Positions 23,275 to 31,845 of a stretch of 64,000 nt of DNA are shown here, one piece after another. The DNA is from JBDXHU01 sp039989475. GTDB lineage: Bacteria > Pseudomonadota > Gammaproteobacteria > Pseudomonadales > Halieaceae. The notes beneath the pieces are model-generated. The model saw nothing but the letters and a program-made list of their open reading frames with translations, was not told where the DNA came from and ran no database searches. The stretch spans positions 124,001 through 188,000 of the forward strand of contig JBDXHU010000010.1 of the NCBI GenBank assembly GCA_039989475.1, given 5' to 3'. The position numbers were made by a program, and so were the translations under genes. The number at the start of each line of letters is the position of its first letter. Position 1 is the first letter of the stretch.

Positions 23275-23919
23275 ATGAAACTGATTAACCTGGCCCATTC
23301 GCCGTTTGCGGCGAGGGTTCGAATACAAGCCTATGCCAAGGGTATTGAGCTCGACTATGTGGCACCTGAGGGTTTGAGCACGCCGCAATTCAAGCAGTTC
23401 AATATACTTGGCAAGGTACCGGTGCTCGATACCGGCGAGCAGTTGATTCCTGAGTCCATTGTTATCATGGACTACCTGGAAGACTGTTTCCCCGAGCCGC
23501 CCCTGCGTCCGCATGAGCCGGGAAAGCGCGCACAAATGAATATTTTCTACCGTTTTCCCGACGTGTATATCCAGCCGGTGTTACTGCCCCTGTTTCGACA
23601 ACTGGGTGCAGATCCGCGTGACGAGTCGCTTATTGAGAGCGAAACCGAGGCCCTGGTGGGGCAGCTGCAGTTGCTGGATGAGTTGCTGGAGCGTTTTGAG
23701 CGCTACGGCCACAGTAATCTCGATCTGGCGGATTGTGCCCTGGCGCCGATTATTTACTACGCCCTGGCAGTGCCCCGCATGCTCGGTAGCGGTGACGTGC
23801 TGGCCGATGCGCCGCGCCTGGCGAACTGGTGGCAATGGGTGCAGGAACAGGCGCCGGTTGCCCGGGTATTGGCGGAAATAGAAGAGGGCATGCGCGCGTT
23901 CATGCAGAAGACGGACTAA
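23275..23919 (+). CDS. glutathione S-transferase family protein
   Basis: The 214-residue protein has an N-terminal thioredoxin-fold half (MKLINLAHSPFAARVR with Ser9 at the usual active-site position, GKVPVLDTGEQLIPESIVIMDYLE with the glutathione-binding Glu-Ser) and an all-helical C-terminal half. NILGKVPVL carries the cis-proline. It is therefore a cytosolic GST, substrate unknown. It starts 17 bases after the membrane protein and its stop overlaps the next start (TAATG). Confidence 0.88.
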   Translation: MKLINLAHSPFAARVRIQAYAKGIELDYVAPEGLSTPQFKQFNILGKVPVLDTGEQLIPESIVIMDYLEDCFPEPPLRPHEPGKRAQMNIFYRFPDVYIQPVLLPLFRQLGADPRDESLIESETEALVGQLQLLDELLERFERYGHSNLDLADCALAPIIYYALAVPRMLGSGDVLADAPRLANWWQWVQEQAPVARVLAEIEEGMRAFMQKTD

Positions 23920-24641
23920 TGGCCCCCAAACACCGTACCATCAGGGGCACCATCCTCTACACCAGCAGGCAGCCTGAGCGACTGGGCGCTGAGCGTGGTC
24001 GCGAGTATTTCTCTTTTACCCGGCAGTCTGACGATGTGCTGGTCATGCACGCGCACTGTGAAATAGACGACGAACCCAACGTGGTGCGCGACGTGGTCCT
24101 GGCTATGGATGCACAGTCTGCACCCTATGATTGCCATGTGCGCATCAGCGTTGGCGACAAATTTGAAGGCAGTGGCTGGATGTATTTCACAGAGGAGAAG
24201 GCCTGCTGTGAAACCTGGAGTGCCACTGAGGGACGCATACAGCAGGAAATCCTGACCGAGGGCCGGGTCAAATGGTTGCAGGCGCACCCCATCGCCGGTG
24301 ACGGTGTGTTGATGAAGCTCTACGATTTGAGCCAGGGTCCGGGCAAAACGTTTTTTCCCGAGCTGATGCTGAGCTCGCCGGACCATCGCGGTGCTACCGG
24401 CCCGGAGTTGTTTGTCACGGGCTTTGGCATTCAATATGTTGGGGACGAAGAGGTCACGGTCGCGGCCGGCACTTTCCAGGCCCGCCATTTCCAGGTGGTC
24501 GATACGGCCGGAAACCTGCCCGAGGAACACCCACCCTACGACGTCTGGGTGACAGCTGATGACGACTACCTGTTGCTCAAGGCGAGTGTCGCCGGCTACA
24601 TGCAAACCCACTATGAGCTGGTGGAATTAATTCGGGAATAA
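23919..24641 (+). CDS. conserved-looking protein of unknown function (possibly DUF3108-like)
   Basis: I do not recognise this 240-residue protein with certainty. It lacks a signal peptide and membrane helices. The C-terminal stretch VTVAAGTFQARHFQVV followed by HPPYDVWVTADDDYLLLKAS looks like the beta-strand pattern of DUF3108/LolA-like folds, in which a lipid- or ligand-binding barrel ends with such strands. The ATG at 23919 overlaps the GST stop, so it is translationally coupled; a longer frame upstream lies inside the GST gene and is rejected. Its place between GST and two hydrolases suggests a role in handling hydrophobic compounds. Confidence 0.75.
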   Translation: MAPKHRTIRGTILYTSRQPERLGAERGREYFSFTRQSDDVLVMHAHCEIDDEPNVVRDVVLAMDAQSAPYDCHVRISVGDKFEGSGWMYFTEEKACCETWSATEGRIQQEILTEGRVKWLQAHPIAGDGVLMKLYDLSQGPGKTFFPELMLSSPDHRGATGPELFVTGFGIQYVGDEEVTVAAGTFQARHFQVVDTAGNLPEEHPPYDVWVTADDDYLLLKASVAGYMQTHYELVELIRE

Positions 24642-24643
24642 TC

Positions 24644-25651
24644 ATGGCATTGCAGAAACTGACTGACCTGCCTACAGCAGCGGCCCGCTGGCGCGCGGTG
24701 TGGCGCTATTTGCGGCTGTTCATGTTATGGACCCTGGTTCCGATCCTGGCGGTCATCGGCTTGTGGATACTGTGGTCGCTATTGGCTTATCGGGATATTC
24801 CGGTTGCCGAGCTGGAGCAGCGCTACGGCGCGCCACAGCTGGCCGAGGTCGAAATCGATGGGGTGCCCCTGCGCTACCGGGTCGATGGAGAGGGTCCTGC
24901 CTTGCTGCTGATTCACTCGCACTACTTCAATATGCGTATGTGGGATGACTGGGTACCCTTGTTGGCGCAGCACTTCCAGGTCATCCGCTTTGATATGACC
25001 AGCCATGGACTGACTGGCCCTGAGCCGAACGGGGACTACAGCATGGATCGCGATCTCGCATTGATCCTGGGCCTGCTGGACGAGCTTGGTGTTGATCGCT
25101 TTTCAATCGCGGGCTCTTCGCTGGGTGGCAACATGGCCTTTCACCTGGCCGGTCGCTATCCGCAGCGGGTAGAGCGGATTGCACTGATTAATTCCGGCGG
25201 CATTCCGCGCCCCGGTTCACGCGGCACCTCCGGCACCATTCCCGGCTGGGTGGATTATGTGACCTACCTGGTGCCGACGGCGGCGTTTCGTTCTTTCCTG
25301 GAGTGGATGATTATTGACGACGCCATCGTCACTGATGCCCTGGTCACCGAGTTCCACCAGATGTTTCGCCGCGCCGGTAATCGATTCGCCGAATTCCAGC
25401 GCCTGCGCAGCTTTCGCGTGGGTGATCCTACCGGGGTGTTGGCCGCGATAGAAGCTCCGGTGCTGCTGTTGTGGGGTGGGGATAATCCCCAGTTACCGGT
25501 GACCCAGGTCGATAAGTTCCTTGAGCTTCTGGTGAACAGTGAGCAAGTGCAACGCAAGATCTATCCCGGGGTGGGACACGTGATACCGCTGGAAATTCCG
25601 CAGCAGGGCAGTCGCGACCTGCTCATATTTCTCAATGGAGGTGAAGTGTGA
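24644..25651 (+). CDS. membrane-anchored alpha/beta hydrolase
   Basis: The 335-residue protein has one transmembrane segment (about 25-48) and then an alpha/beta-hydrolase domain. The nucleophile elbow is AGSSLGGN with Ser159, the acid is probably Asp in LLLWGGDNPQLP, and the His is in PGVGHVIPLE near the C-terminus. LLIHSHYFNMRMWDDW carries the oxyanion-hole region. It starts two bases after the preceding gene and overlaps the next one by four bases. Substrate is unknown; esters or lactones are likely. Confidence 0.88.
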   Translation: MALQKLTDLPTAAARWRAVWRYLRLFMLWTLVPILAVIGLWILWSLLAYRDIPVAELEQRYGAPQLAEVEIDGVPLRYRVDGEGPALLLIHSHYFNMRMWDDWVPLLAQHFQVIRFDMTSHGLTGPEPNGDYSMDRDLALILGLLDELGVDRFSIAGSSLGGNMAFHLAGRYPQRVERIALINSGGIPRPGSRGTSGTIPGWVDYVTYLVPTAAFRSFLEWMIIDDAIVTDALVTEFHQMFRRAGNRFAEFQRLRSFRVGDPTGVLAAIEAPVLLLWGGDNPQLPVTQVDKFLELLVNSEQVQRKIYPGVGHVIPLEIPQQGSRDLLIFLNGGEV

Positions 25652-26682
25652 TCCAACGGGCTCTATTGTCACTGGCATTGTTGCTGCTGCTTGCCTGTGG
25701 CGAGGAGCCACCGAAAGCGCCGGTCACGCCACTCTCTGCAGAAACTGAGGCCTTGCAGCAATTGTACAAGTGGGGCGTCGGTCCCTTCGCGGTGGAAGCG
25801 GCCAGCGGCTTGCAGATTGAGCAAGCGGGACGTGATGAGCCGCTGTCATTTGCGGCCTGGTACCCGCAGGCGCCGGCTGCCGGGTCGTCTATCCAGTGGC
25901 CGGTGTTGCTGTTCTCCCACGGCAACTGGTCCAGCAACAGCAAGTACGACAATCTTATTCGGCACTGGGTCAGTCACGGCTACGTGGTGCTGGCACCCAG
26001 GCACCTGGATGCAGATGGCGGTTATCTGTCAGGAACCGTGGACCTTGTTCGCTATGGCAACCTGGGCCTGATTCAGGCCCGGGTAGATGACCTGGTATTG
26101 TTGCTGGATAATTTTGAGCAAGTGGAGCAACAGTTACCGGAGCTGGCGGGGCGGCTTGATCAACAGCGCATCGCTGCGACAGGCCATTCTTTCGGTGCCT
26201 TTAATGCCCAGCAACTGGGGGGCGCCACTGCCTTTGATACCGAACTGCAGGCCTGGGTAGCGGCGCGCGATCAGCGTATCAAGGCGGTCGTCGCCATCTC
26301 CCCGCCCGGTCCGATGTTTGATGAAATAGCCGATGGCAGTTGGGATCGGCAGACAGCGCCCACACTGATGACGACGGGTACCTGGGACACTAATGCGGCG
26401 TTCTGGCCCGACTGGCAAATGCATAAGTTGTCCTTCGAGACGGCACCCCCCGGGGATCAATATGCGCTGGTGGTGCAGGGCGCCGACCATTACCTGGGCA
26501 ATCTCATTTGCCGGCCGGAGCTGGAGCAGCCACCCCAGGAAGATGCCCTGGCGATGATAAACACCACCGTGGTGGCGTTTCTCGATGCGTATTTACAGGA
26601 CAATGAGCAGGCCCTGCAGTTTTTGCAGTCCGAGGTCATCGCCACGACCAGCGGCCAGTTCGCCTTACTGGAGTATCGTTAG
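25648..26682 (+). CDS. alpha/beta-hydrolase lipoprotein
   Basis: The 344-residue protein starts with a lipoprotein signal (LALLLLLAC, lipidated Cys17). The hydrolase elbow is ATGHSFGAF with Ser181, and GADHYLG near the end provides the His. FSHGNWSSNSKYDNLIRHWVSHGYVV is the usual N-terminal strand region of dienelactone-hydrolase/PAF-acetylhydrolase-like enzymes. GTG 25648 overlaps the previous stop and is preceded by GGAGGTGA. It is likely outer-membrane- or periplasm-attached and may act on the same compounds as its cytoplasmic-side neighbour. Confidence 0.85.
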   Translation: MIQRALLSLALLLLLACGEEPPKAPVTPLSAETEALQQLYKWGVGPFAVEAASGLQIEQAGRDEPLSFAAWYPQAPAAGSSIQWPVLLFSHGNWSSNSKYDNLIRHWVSHGYVVLAPRHLDADGGYLSGTVDLVRYGNLGLIQARVDDLVLLLDNFEQVEQQLPELAGRLDQQRIAATGHSFGAFNAQQLGGATAFDTELQAWVAARDQRIKAVVAISPPGPMFDEIADGSWDRQTAPTLMTTGTWDTNAAFWPDWQMHKLSFETAPPGDQYALVVQGADHYLGNLICRPELEQPPQEDALAMINTTVVAFLDAYLQDNEQALQFLQSEVIATTSGQFALLEYR

Positions 26683-26685
26683 TTC

Positions 26686-27855
26686 ATGCCTGTTCTCTTT
26701 GCCACGGTGCTGATCGACCTGATCGGCTTTGGCATTGTCATTCCCATTCTGCCCTTCCTGTCGCCCCAGTTGGGTGCGGACAAACTGGATATCGCCTTTA
26801 TTATTGCCAGCTACGCGGTCTTCGCCGGGCTTTGCGGTCCCTGGTGGGGGCGACTCAGCGACAGGCTCGGGCGCAAGCCCGTGATTATGATTTGCCTGGC
26901 GGGTGCGGCACTTTCCTATGTGGCCCTGGGCCTGGCGACCGAGTTATGGATGATCTATGCGGCGCGCGCCTTTGCCGGTCTGATGGCAGGTAACTTCGGG
27001 GTAGCCTCGGCGATGATGGCTGACATCACGCCGCCCCATGAGCGTGCCCGTGGTATGGGCATGATCGGTGCAGCTTTTGGCCTTGGCCTGGTCATTGGCC
27101 CCTTCCTGGGCGGGGTTCTATCCGGGCCTGACAACAGCTTTACCCTGCCCTGTATTGTTGCCGGCGGCATGTCCGTGCTGGCAATCCTGGCGGCACAGAT
27201 CTTCCTGCCAGAGAGCCTGGATGCGGAAAAACGGCGTGCCAATCGTGAGCACCATGCCAGCGTACCCCGGCAATCAATCCTGGCCATGCTGCGTGAAACC
27301 AAAACTACTCTCCTGGTCAGCCAATACACGGTGCACAATACCTGCGTGAGTTCGGTCGGCTATCTGTTCCCGCTCTGGGTCGGCGATCTTCTGGGCTGGG
27401 GAGCGCGGGAGGTCGGTATCGTATTCGGCGTGCAGGGCCTGGTAATGACCGGCATGCAGGCCGGTCTCATAGGTCCCCTGGCCAGGCGCCTGGGGGAGCT
27501 GCCTTTCCTGCGTATTGGTATCAGCGTGATGCTGCTGGGCTTCCTGGTGGCCACCGTTGCCGCTGACAGCTTCTGGATGGTGGCGACATTCTTTATCACG
27601 ATCAGCGGCGCTACGGTCTGCACACCGCTGTTGAACACCATCACCAGCCACCGTGCGCCGCCGCAGATTCGCGGACGCATGATGGGAACCACGGCCTCGG
27701 CTGCGTCCTGGGGCAGGGTGGCGGGTCCTCTATTCGCGGGCGCCAATTTGCAATTGTTCGGCTATGCCGGGGCCTGGTTTTTTTCCGCCTGTGTCGCGGC
27801 ACTATTCCTGGCCTGGGCGATCAGTCAGGGTTTCAGGCCGGCCGCAGATAGTTGA
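26686..27855 (+). CDS. MFS transporter (TetA/DHA1-like)
   Basis: The 389-residue protein has about 12 helices. ATVLIDLIGFGIVIPILPFL and the loop 2-3 motif GRLSDRLGRKPV are typical of DHA1 drug/proton antiporters of the TetA type, as are GFGLGLVIGPFLGG-like helix-5 residues (FGLGLVIGPFLGGVL). It begins three bases after the lipoprotein hydrolase and closes the operon. Its last 23 bases overlap the convergent cupin gene. Export of a toxic compound processed by the GST/hydrolases is a reasonable inference. Confidence 0.9.
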   Translation: MPVLFATVLIDLIGFGIVIPILPFLSPQLGADKLDIAFIIASYAVFAGLCGPWWGRLSDRLGRKPVIMICLAGAALSYVALGLATELWMIYAARAFAGLMAGNFGVASAMMADITPPHERARGMGMIGAAFGLGLVIGPFLGGVLSGPDNSFTLPCIVAGGMSVLAILAAQIFLPESLDAEKRRANREHHASVPRQSILAMLRETKTTLLVSQYTVHNTCVSSVGYLFPLWVGDLLGWGAREVGIVFGVQGLVMTGMQAGLIGPLARRLGELPFLRIGISVMLLGFLVATVAADSFWMVATFFITISGATVCTPLLNTITSHRAPPQIRGRMMGTTASAASWGRVAGPLFAGANLQLFGYAGAWFFSACVAALFLAWAISQGFRPAADS

Positions 27856-28531
27856 AACCACCTTCCTTGATATAGAGTTCGCAACCGGTGGTCGTGTGCG
27901 CTAGCTGTTTTGAGCCCGGCGGTAATCGCAGCCAGCTGCCTTCTCCGTAATGGCCTTGCTCGTCCAGCATTTCGCCGCTGATCACAAAAATCTCCACGCC
28001 CTCCGGCCATTCCATTTCGCCCATGTCGCTTGCCGGCTGCCAGCGCTCCAGTCGCATCTGATCACTGAATCCTTGCTGGCAGTAAAGCGGCTTTATTGAA
28101 CGTCCCGGCTGATCGCTGTCCCGCCAGTCCAGATTGCCAGTGGCTAGCTGCAGCTGGTCTCGCCCCAGCCCCGGATACTGGCGCAGCTTGACGAACAACA
28201 CACAGCCTTCTCGGGAAAAAGGTGCATGGGAGAAGCCCTCCGGGTTGAGCAGGTAGGTGCCGGCGGGCCAGTCGCCGTGTTCATCGGAAAATACACCCTC
28301 CAGTACCAGGATTTCCTCGCCCTCTGGATGTGGGTGGCTGGGAAACCTTGAGTTTGGCTCGTAGCGCACGAGCGAGCTCACCTGGCCGGTTTCCGCCGGG
28401 CCGACCCGGTGCACCCGCTTGCGCCACACCGTTCCACTGGGGCTGGGGCTCCACTCCATACTTGCGGTGGCCACTGTTGCACGTTGTCGCAGGTCACCAT
28501 TGAGTGGCGCATCGGCCGAATTTTCAGTCAT
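27833..28531 (-). CDS. double-cupin (ChrR-like) protein
   Basis: The 232-residue protein carries two cupin repeats. The first is FPSHPHPEGEEILVLEGVFSDEHGDWPAGTYLLNPEG, with the His/His/Glu metal pattern seen in ChrR anti-sigma C-terminal domains; the second is GEMEWPEGVEIFVISGEMLDEQG...GSWLRLPPGSK. No N-terminal sigma-binding zinc domain is present, so it is not a full ChrR. It may be a small metalloenzyme or sensor. It is divergent from the DUF481 gene. Confidence 0.82.
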   Translation of the reverse strand: MTENSADAPLNGDLRQRATVATASMEWSPSPSGTVWRKRVHRVGPAETGQVSSLVRYEPNSRFPSHPHPEGEEILVLEGVFSDEHGDWPAGTYLLNPEGFSHAPFSREGCVLFVKLRQYPGLGRDQLQLATGNLDWRDSDQPGRSIKPLYCQQGFSDQMRLERWQPASDMGEMEWPEGVEIFVISGEMLDEQGHYGEGSWLRLPPGSKQLAHTTTGCELYIKEGGFNYLRPA

Positions 28532-28595
28532 GTTCTTTTACCCCCGGATTTATTCCTGCATCATTGCGCACAAGGAAACAGGCAGGATAGATCCA

Positions 28596-29639
28596 ATGCT
28601 TTTGAGTATAGAGCGCAAAACAAGTTCATGTGGTGTCGCGGCGATCATCTTGCTGTTGTTTTGCCTGGGCGCGCAGGCGCGACCCAAGACCGATACGCTT
28701 GTGCTGGCCAATGGTGACAAAGTCACCGGTGCGATCAAGCGCATGGAAAACGGCCTGCTGCGTTACTCCACTCAAAGTATGGGTACTGTCAGCGTTGAGT
28801 GGGATGATGTTCGCGAGCTGGACAGCAATTACCTGTTCCGCGTTCGTACGGTGGGCGGTAAGCGCTATTTCGGTGCCATCGGCCGCTCGCCGCTGGAGGG
28901 TCACATACAGGTGGTGCACGCGGGGGGTACAGAGGACTACCCGTTCATGGATGTGGTGGCCATGCGCCCGATCGATACCAGGCTGGAGGATCGCCTGGAA
29001 ACCGTCATATCGGCGGGCTATTCGGACTTCAAGGCCAGTGACAGCAGCACCGCAACCATGGGCCTGACCATAAGCTACGCCGATGAGTTGAGTGAAAATG
29101 TACTCGATGCGCGCTCGGTGGTGACCGATAACGCGGACGAGACCAACACCAGCAACCGGGTAGACCTGTCTCGGCGCAAGTTGCGGGATAACCCACGCTA
29201 TTTTAACCGCTACGGCGCCAGCTGGGAGAGCAACGATGAGCTGGCCATTGATTCCCGCTTGGGTCTGTCCTACGGCATTGGCCGCCATTTTATTGATAGC
29301 AATCGCACCAAGCTGGCAATCACCGCAGGTCTGCAGGGACTAACCGAGGAGGACTCCCTCGGAGAGACTACCGATAGCCTGGAAGGGATGCTGATTTTTA
29401 AATTCAACACCTGGCGCTTCGAGGCCCCGGAGCTGTCGCTGGAGAGCAGCTTGCGTGTTTACCCGGGTATCACCGAGAGTGGTCGCTATCGAGCCGACGG
29501 CGACATCACCTTGAGCTGGGAGATTATTGAAGATTTCAATCTAAACATCACCGCCTTCGGTAATTTCGATAGCGAAAGTAACGAAGAGGGTGATGATTAT
29601 GACTACGGCATTACCACCGGCGTTGAGTGGGAGCTCTAG
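28596..29639 (+). CDS. DUF481-family outer-membrane protein (YdiY-like)
   Basis: The 347-residue protein has a signal peptide (IILLLFCLGAQA, cleavage near residue 26) followed by a region KTDTLVLANGDKVTGAIKRMENGLLRYST typical of the N-terminal domain of salt-induced YdiY/DUF481 proteins, then a repeating beta-strand pattern ending YDYGITTGVEWEL, a barrel C-terminus. ATG 28596 is chosen because it directly precedes the signal peptide and follows AGGAT; the longer frame overlaps the cupin promoter. Function is unknown; such proteins line the outer membrane. Confidence 0.82.
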   Translation: MLLSIERKTSSCGVAAIILLLFCLGAQARPKTDTLVLANGDKVTGAIKRMENGLLRYSTQSMGTVSVEWDDVRELDSNYLFRVRTVGGKRYFGAIGRSPLEGHIQVVHAGGTEDYPFMDVVAMRPIDTRLEDRLETVISAGYSDFKASDSSTATMGLTISYADELSENVLDARSVVTDNADETNTSNRVDLSRRKLRDNPRYFNRYGASWESNDELAIDSRLGLSYGIGRHFIDSNRTKLAITAGLQGLTEEDSLGETTDSLEGMLIFKFNTWRFEAPELSLESSLRVYPGITESGRYRADGDITLSWEIIEDFNLNITAFGNFDSESNEEGDDYDYGITTGVEWEL

Positions 29640-29667
29640 GGAGCCTCCGAACATCGCTATAGCATGC

Positions 29668-31080
29668 CTAGCTCGCAGGTCTCCAGCCACCGTGGAAGCC
29701 AACCGGCACCCGATGTGGCAACTGGGCGACGCCAACGGGCCCGGCGCTGACATTCTCGGCATCCACCACCTGCAGGCTGCTGGTGCCTGCTGACATGTCG
29801 GTGACCACACTCAACAGATAGCCCTCGCTTTCAGCGGCATCCTCAGCCTTGGGCACAAAGATAGCTTCCGAGGTGAAGTGGGTCTTGCGGTCGCCAAAGC
29901 TGTACCGCTCTACGCTGCCGTCCTGGTGGTCATAGCGACCGATGACGTTGTACATCTCGCCATCATTGCTGTCGGGAGAGGTGTAGAAGCCGTAGCGGTA
30001 GTCGCGCATGGCATAGCGTGGGTCGGTCATCGGGAACTCGGAGCTGTGCTCGTCAATTCGATCCGCTTTTACCCGCGGCGAATCGCTGTTCATGTCGATG
30101 GCCCAGCGGTTCAGGATGGGATCGCTGTCTTCCATCATGCTGCCATCGGCCCTGGGGAACAGCGGCGCGTGGTCAAACTGGCAGGCATCGACGGTGATCT
30201 GGCCGTCCTTGTCATAGCCGTTCATGAAGTGGAACACGAAGAAGGGGTCGCACTCGATCCAGCGTACATCTTCGGCTGTACCATTACGTGGCAGTACGCC
30301 AATGGAGGCGCCCTTGTCCGGTTCCCAGGCGAAAGGTGACTGCCCCTGCATGGCGCGCTCAAGGCTGCCGGTGAGCGGGAAGATCGGTAAGAGAATGTAA
30401 TTCTCGGTGACTACGAAGTCATGCACCATGGCCGGGTAAGGTGTTGGAATGAGGATGGACTCGGTCAGTACGCCGGCCGCATTGACCTTGTGTACGGTAA
30501 CGTCGGACTCAAACGGGCCGGATGACATATAGGCAAAGAACACCATTTCACCGGTCACCGGGTCCAGCTTCGGGTGGGCAGTCATCGCCGTATTCAACTT
30601 GCCGTCGAAGTTGTAGGAACCGATGGACTCCAGGGTCACCGGGTCGACCTGGAATGGGGGGTGACCCTCTTCCATGATCAACATCTTGCCTCCGTGCCAG
30701 ACACAGGCCGTGTTGGCGAGGCCATCTTTGTCAGTAAAGACAAAATCCTGGAAGCCCTCGGCACAATTGAAGGGGTTCATCGGGTCGATCACGCAGGCCT
30801 GTTGCTCGCGCTCCAGCTTGAACTTGGCGGTCTCGATCCAGCGATTGCGATAGCTGACCTTGCCGTTCTCAAGGTGGAAGGCATGGGTCATACCGTCGCC
30901 GGCGAACAGGTGGTAGTCGCCCCGCGGTGGGAACTGCTGGTTGGGCCCATTGCGGTAGAAAGAGCCGTTCAGCTCTGTTGGAATCTCACCGCTTATGGGC
31001 AGGTCAGCCAGGTCGAATTCAGAGTCGATGGGTGCGAAGGCACCCTGTAAAAAGCGATTTTCGGGCATAGCTTCAGTCAT
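29668..31080 (-). CDS. carotenoid-oxygenase-family dioxygenase
   Basis: The 470-residue protein is a member of the carotenoid cleavage/lignostilbene dioxygenase family, non-heme iron enzymes that split C=C bonds in carotenoids, stilbenes or phenylpropenes. The four iron-binding His are visible at 169 (TAHPKLDP), 220 (MVHDFVVTENY), 284 (FVFHFMNGYD) and 463 (GFHGGW). ELNGSFYRNGPNQQF and FAGDGMTHAFHL are further family motifs. It is transcribed away from a TetR gene that shares its intergenic region and is coupled to a TonB receptor, suggesting import of a hydrophobic substrate and its cleavage under TetR control. Confidence 0.93.
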   Translation of the reverse strand: MTEAMPENRFLQGAFAPIDSEFDLADLPISGEIPTELNGSFYRNGPNQQFPPRGDYHLFAGDGMTHAFHLENGKVSYRNRWIETAKFKLEREQQACVIDPMNPFNCAEGFQDFVFTDKDGLANTACVWHGGKMLIMEEGHPPFQVDPVTLESIGSYNFDGKLNTAMTAHPKLDPVTGEMVFFAYMSSGPFESDVTVHKVNAAGVLTESILIPTPYPAMVHDFVVTENYILLPIFPLTGSLERAMQGQSPFAWEPDKGASIGVLPRNGTAEDVRWIECDPFFVFHFMNGYDKDGQITVDACQFDHAPLFPRADGSMMEDSDPILNRWAIDMNSDSPRVKADRIDEHSSEFPMTDPRYAMRDYRYGFYTSPDSNDGEMYNVIGRYDHQDGSVERYSFGDRKTHFTSEAIFVPKAEDAAESEGYLLSVVTDMSAGTSSLQVVDAENVSAGPVGVAQLPHRVPVGFHGGWRPAS

Positions 31081-31113
31081 TTGCGCTCACCTTATTTGTT
31101 ATTTATCTGATAT

Positions 31114-31130
31114 TGTTTACATTGGAAACA
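31114..31130. promoter_or_regulatory. candidate TetR operator 1
   Basis: TGTTTACATTGGAAACA is an inverted repeat (TGTTT / AAACA) in the 147-base region between the carotenoid oxygenase and tetR starts. It sits 34 bases upstream of the oxygenase start codon, where binding would block its transcription. Confidence 0.4.
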
Positions 31131-31147
31131 TACCAGTAATTCGCGAA

Positions 31148-31162
31148 GTTTACAAAATAAAC
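31148..31162. promoter_or_regulatory. candidate TetR operator 2
   Basis: GTTTACAAAATAAAC is an inverted repeat (GTTTA / TAAAC) 66 bases before the tetR start. It shares the GTTTAC half-site with the first candidate operator. Confidence 0.4.
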
Positions 31163-31227
31163 ATTGGGGCGGATTTAAGATACACTGGTTCACATAACAA
31201 TAATCTAAATAGACAGGAAATCAGGCA

Positions 31228-31845
31228 ATGGCAGTAGCCAAGGACGCCTATCACCACGGCGATCTGAGAGCTGCGCTGCTGAAAGCGGCGCTGGAAACCA
31301 TCGAGGAAATTGGCCCCCAGGGGCTGACGATCCGCGAGGTTGCCCGTCGCGCCGGTGTTTCCCACGCTGCCCCCTATCGCCACTTCACTGACAAGGACGA
31401 GTTGATCCTGGCGGTGGTGGAACGGGGTTTCGAATTACTGGAAGCCAAAATGCAAGCGGCCCGTGAAGCGGCCGGTAGCGACGAGCTGGCGCGCTTCGCC
31501 GCCAGCGGTGAGGCCTACCTGGATTTTGCCCTGGGCTATCCGACCTATTACCAGATTATGTTCAGTGGCGACCTGCTCAATAGCAAGGGCAAGCAGGCAT
31601 TGCGCCACACCAGCGCTGCAACCTTCAAGGATATGCAGGCGGATCTGGTGACGGCCCAGCGGCTGGGCGTGGTGCGCGAGGGCGACCCGACCCTGCAGGC
31701 GGTCGCGATTATTTCCACCGTACATGGCTTTGTTTCACTGGCCAATGACAACCGCATTGGTGAACTGGCCGCGGATGGCAGCGACCTGCAGACGATGAAG
31801 AATTTTGTAATGAGCAGTATTTTTGAAGGATTGGGGGTTAAATGA
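31228..31845 (+). CDS. TetR-family transcriptional regulator
   Basis: The 205-residue protein has the N-terminal helix-turn-helix LTIREVARRAGVSHAAPYRHFTDKDELI (residues 32-59) and a helical ligand-binding C-terminal domain of the WHG/TetR_C_33 type (YLDFALGYPTYYQIMFSGDL). It is divergent from the carotenoid oxygenase and its stop overlaps the TonB receptor start by four bases (ATGA), so it most likely controls both. The inducer is unknown but probably an apocarotenoid or aromatic compound. Confidence 0.93.
   Translation: MAVAKDAYHHGDLRAALLKAALETIEEIGPQGLTIREVARRAGVSHAAPYRHFTDKDELILAVVERGFELLEAKMQAAREAAGSDELARFAASGEAYLDFALGYPTYYQIMFSGDLLNSKGKQALRHTSAATFKDMQADLVTAQRLGVVREGDPTLQAVAIISTVHGFVSLANDNRIGELAADGSDLQTMKNFVMSSIFEGLGVK

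Noticed and set aside
23919..24641. A family link between this unknown protein and the one at 61549-62217
   Set aside because: Both look beta-rich and possibly DUF3108-like, but I cannot align a convincing shared motif by eye.
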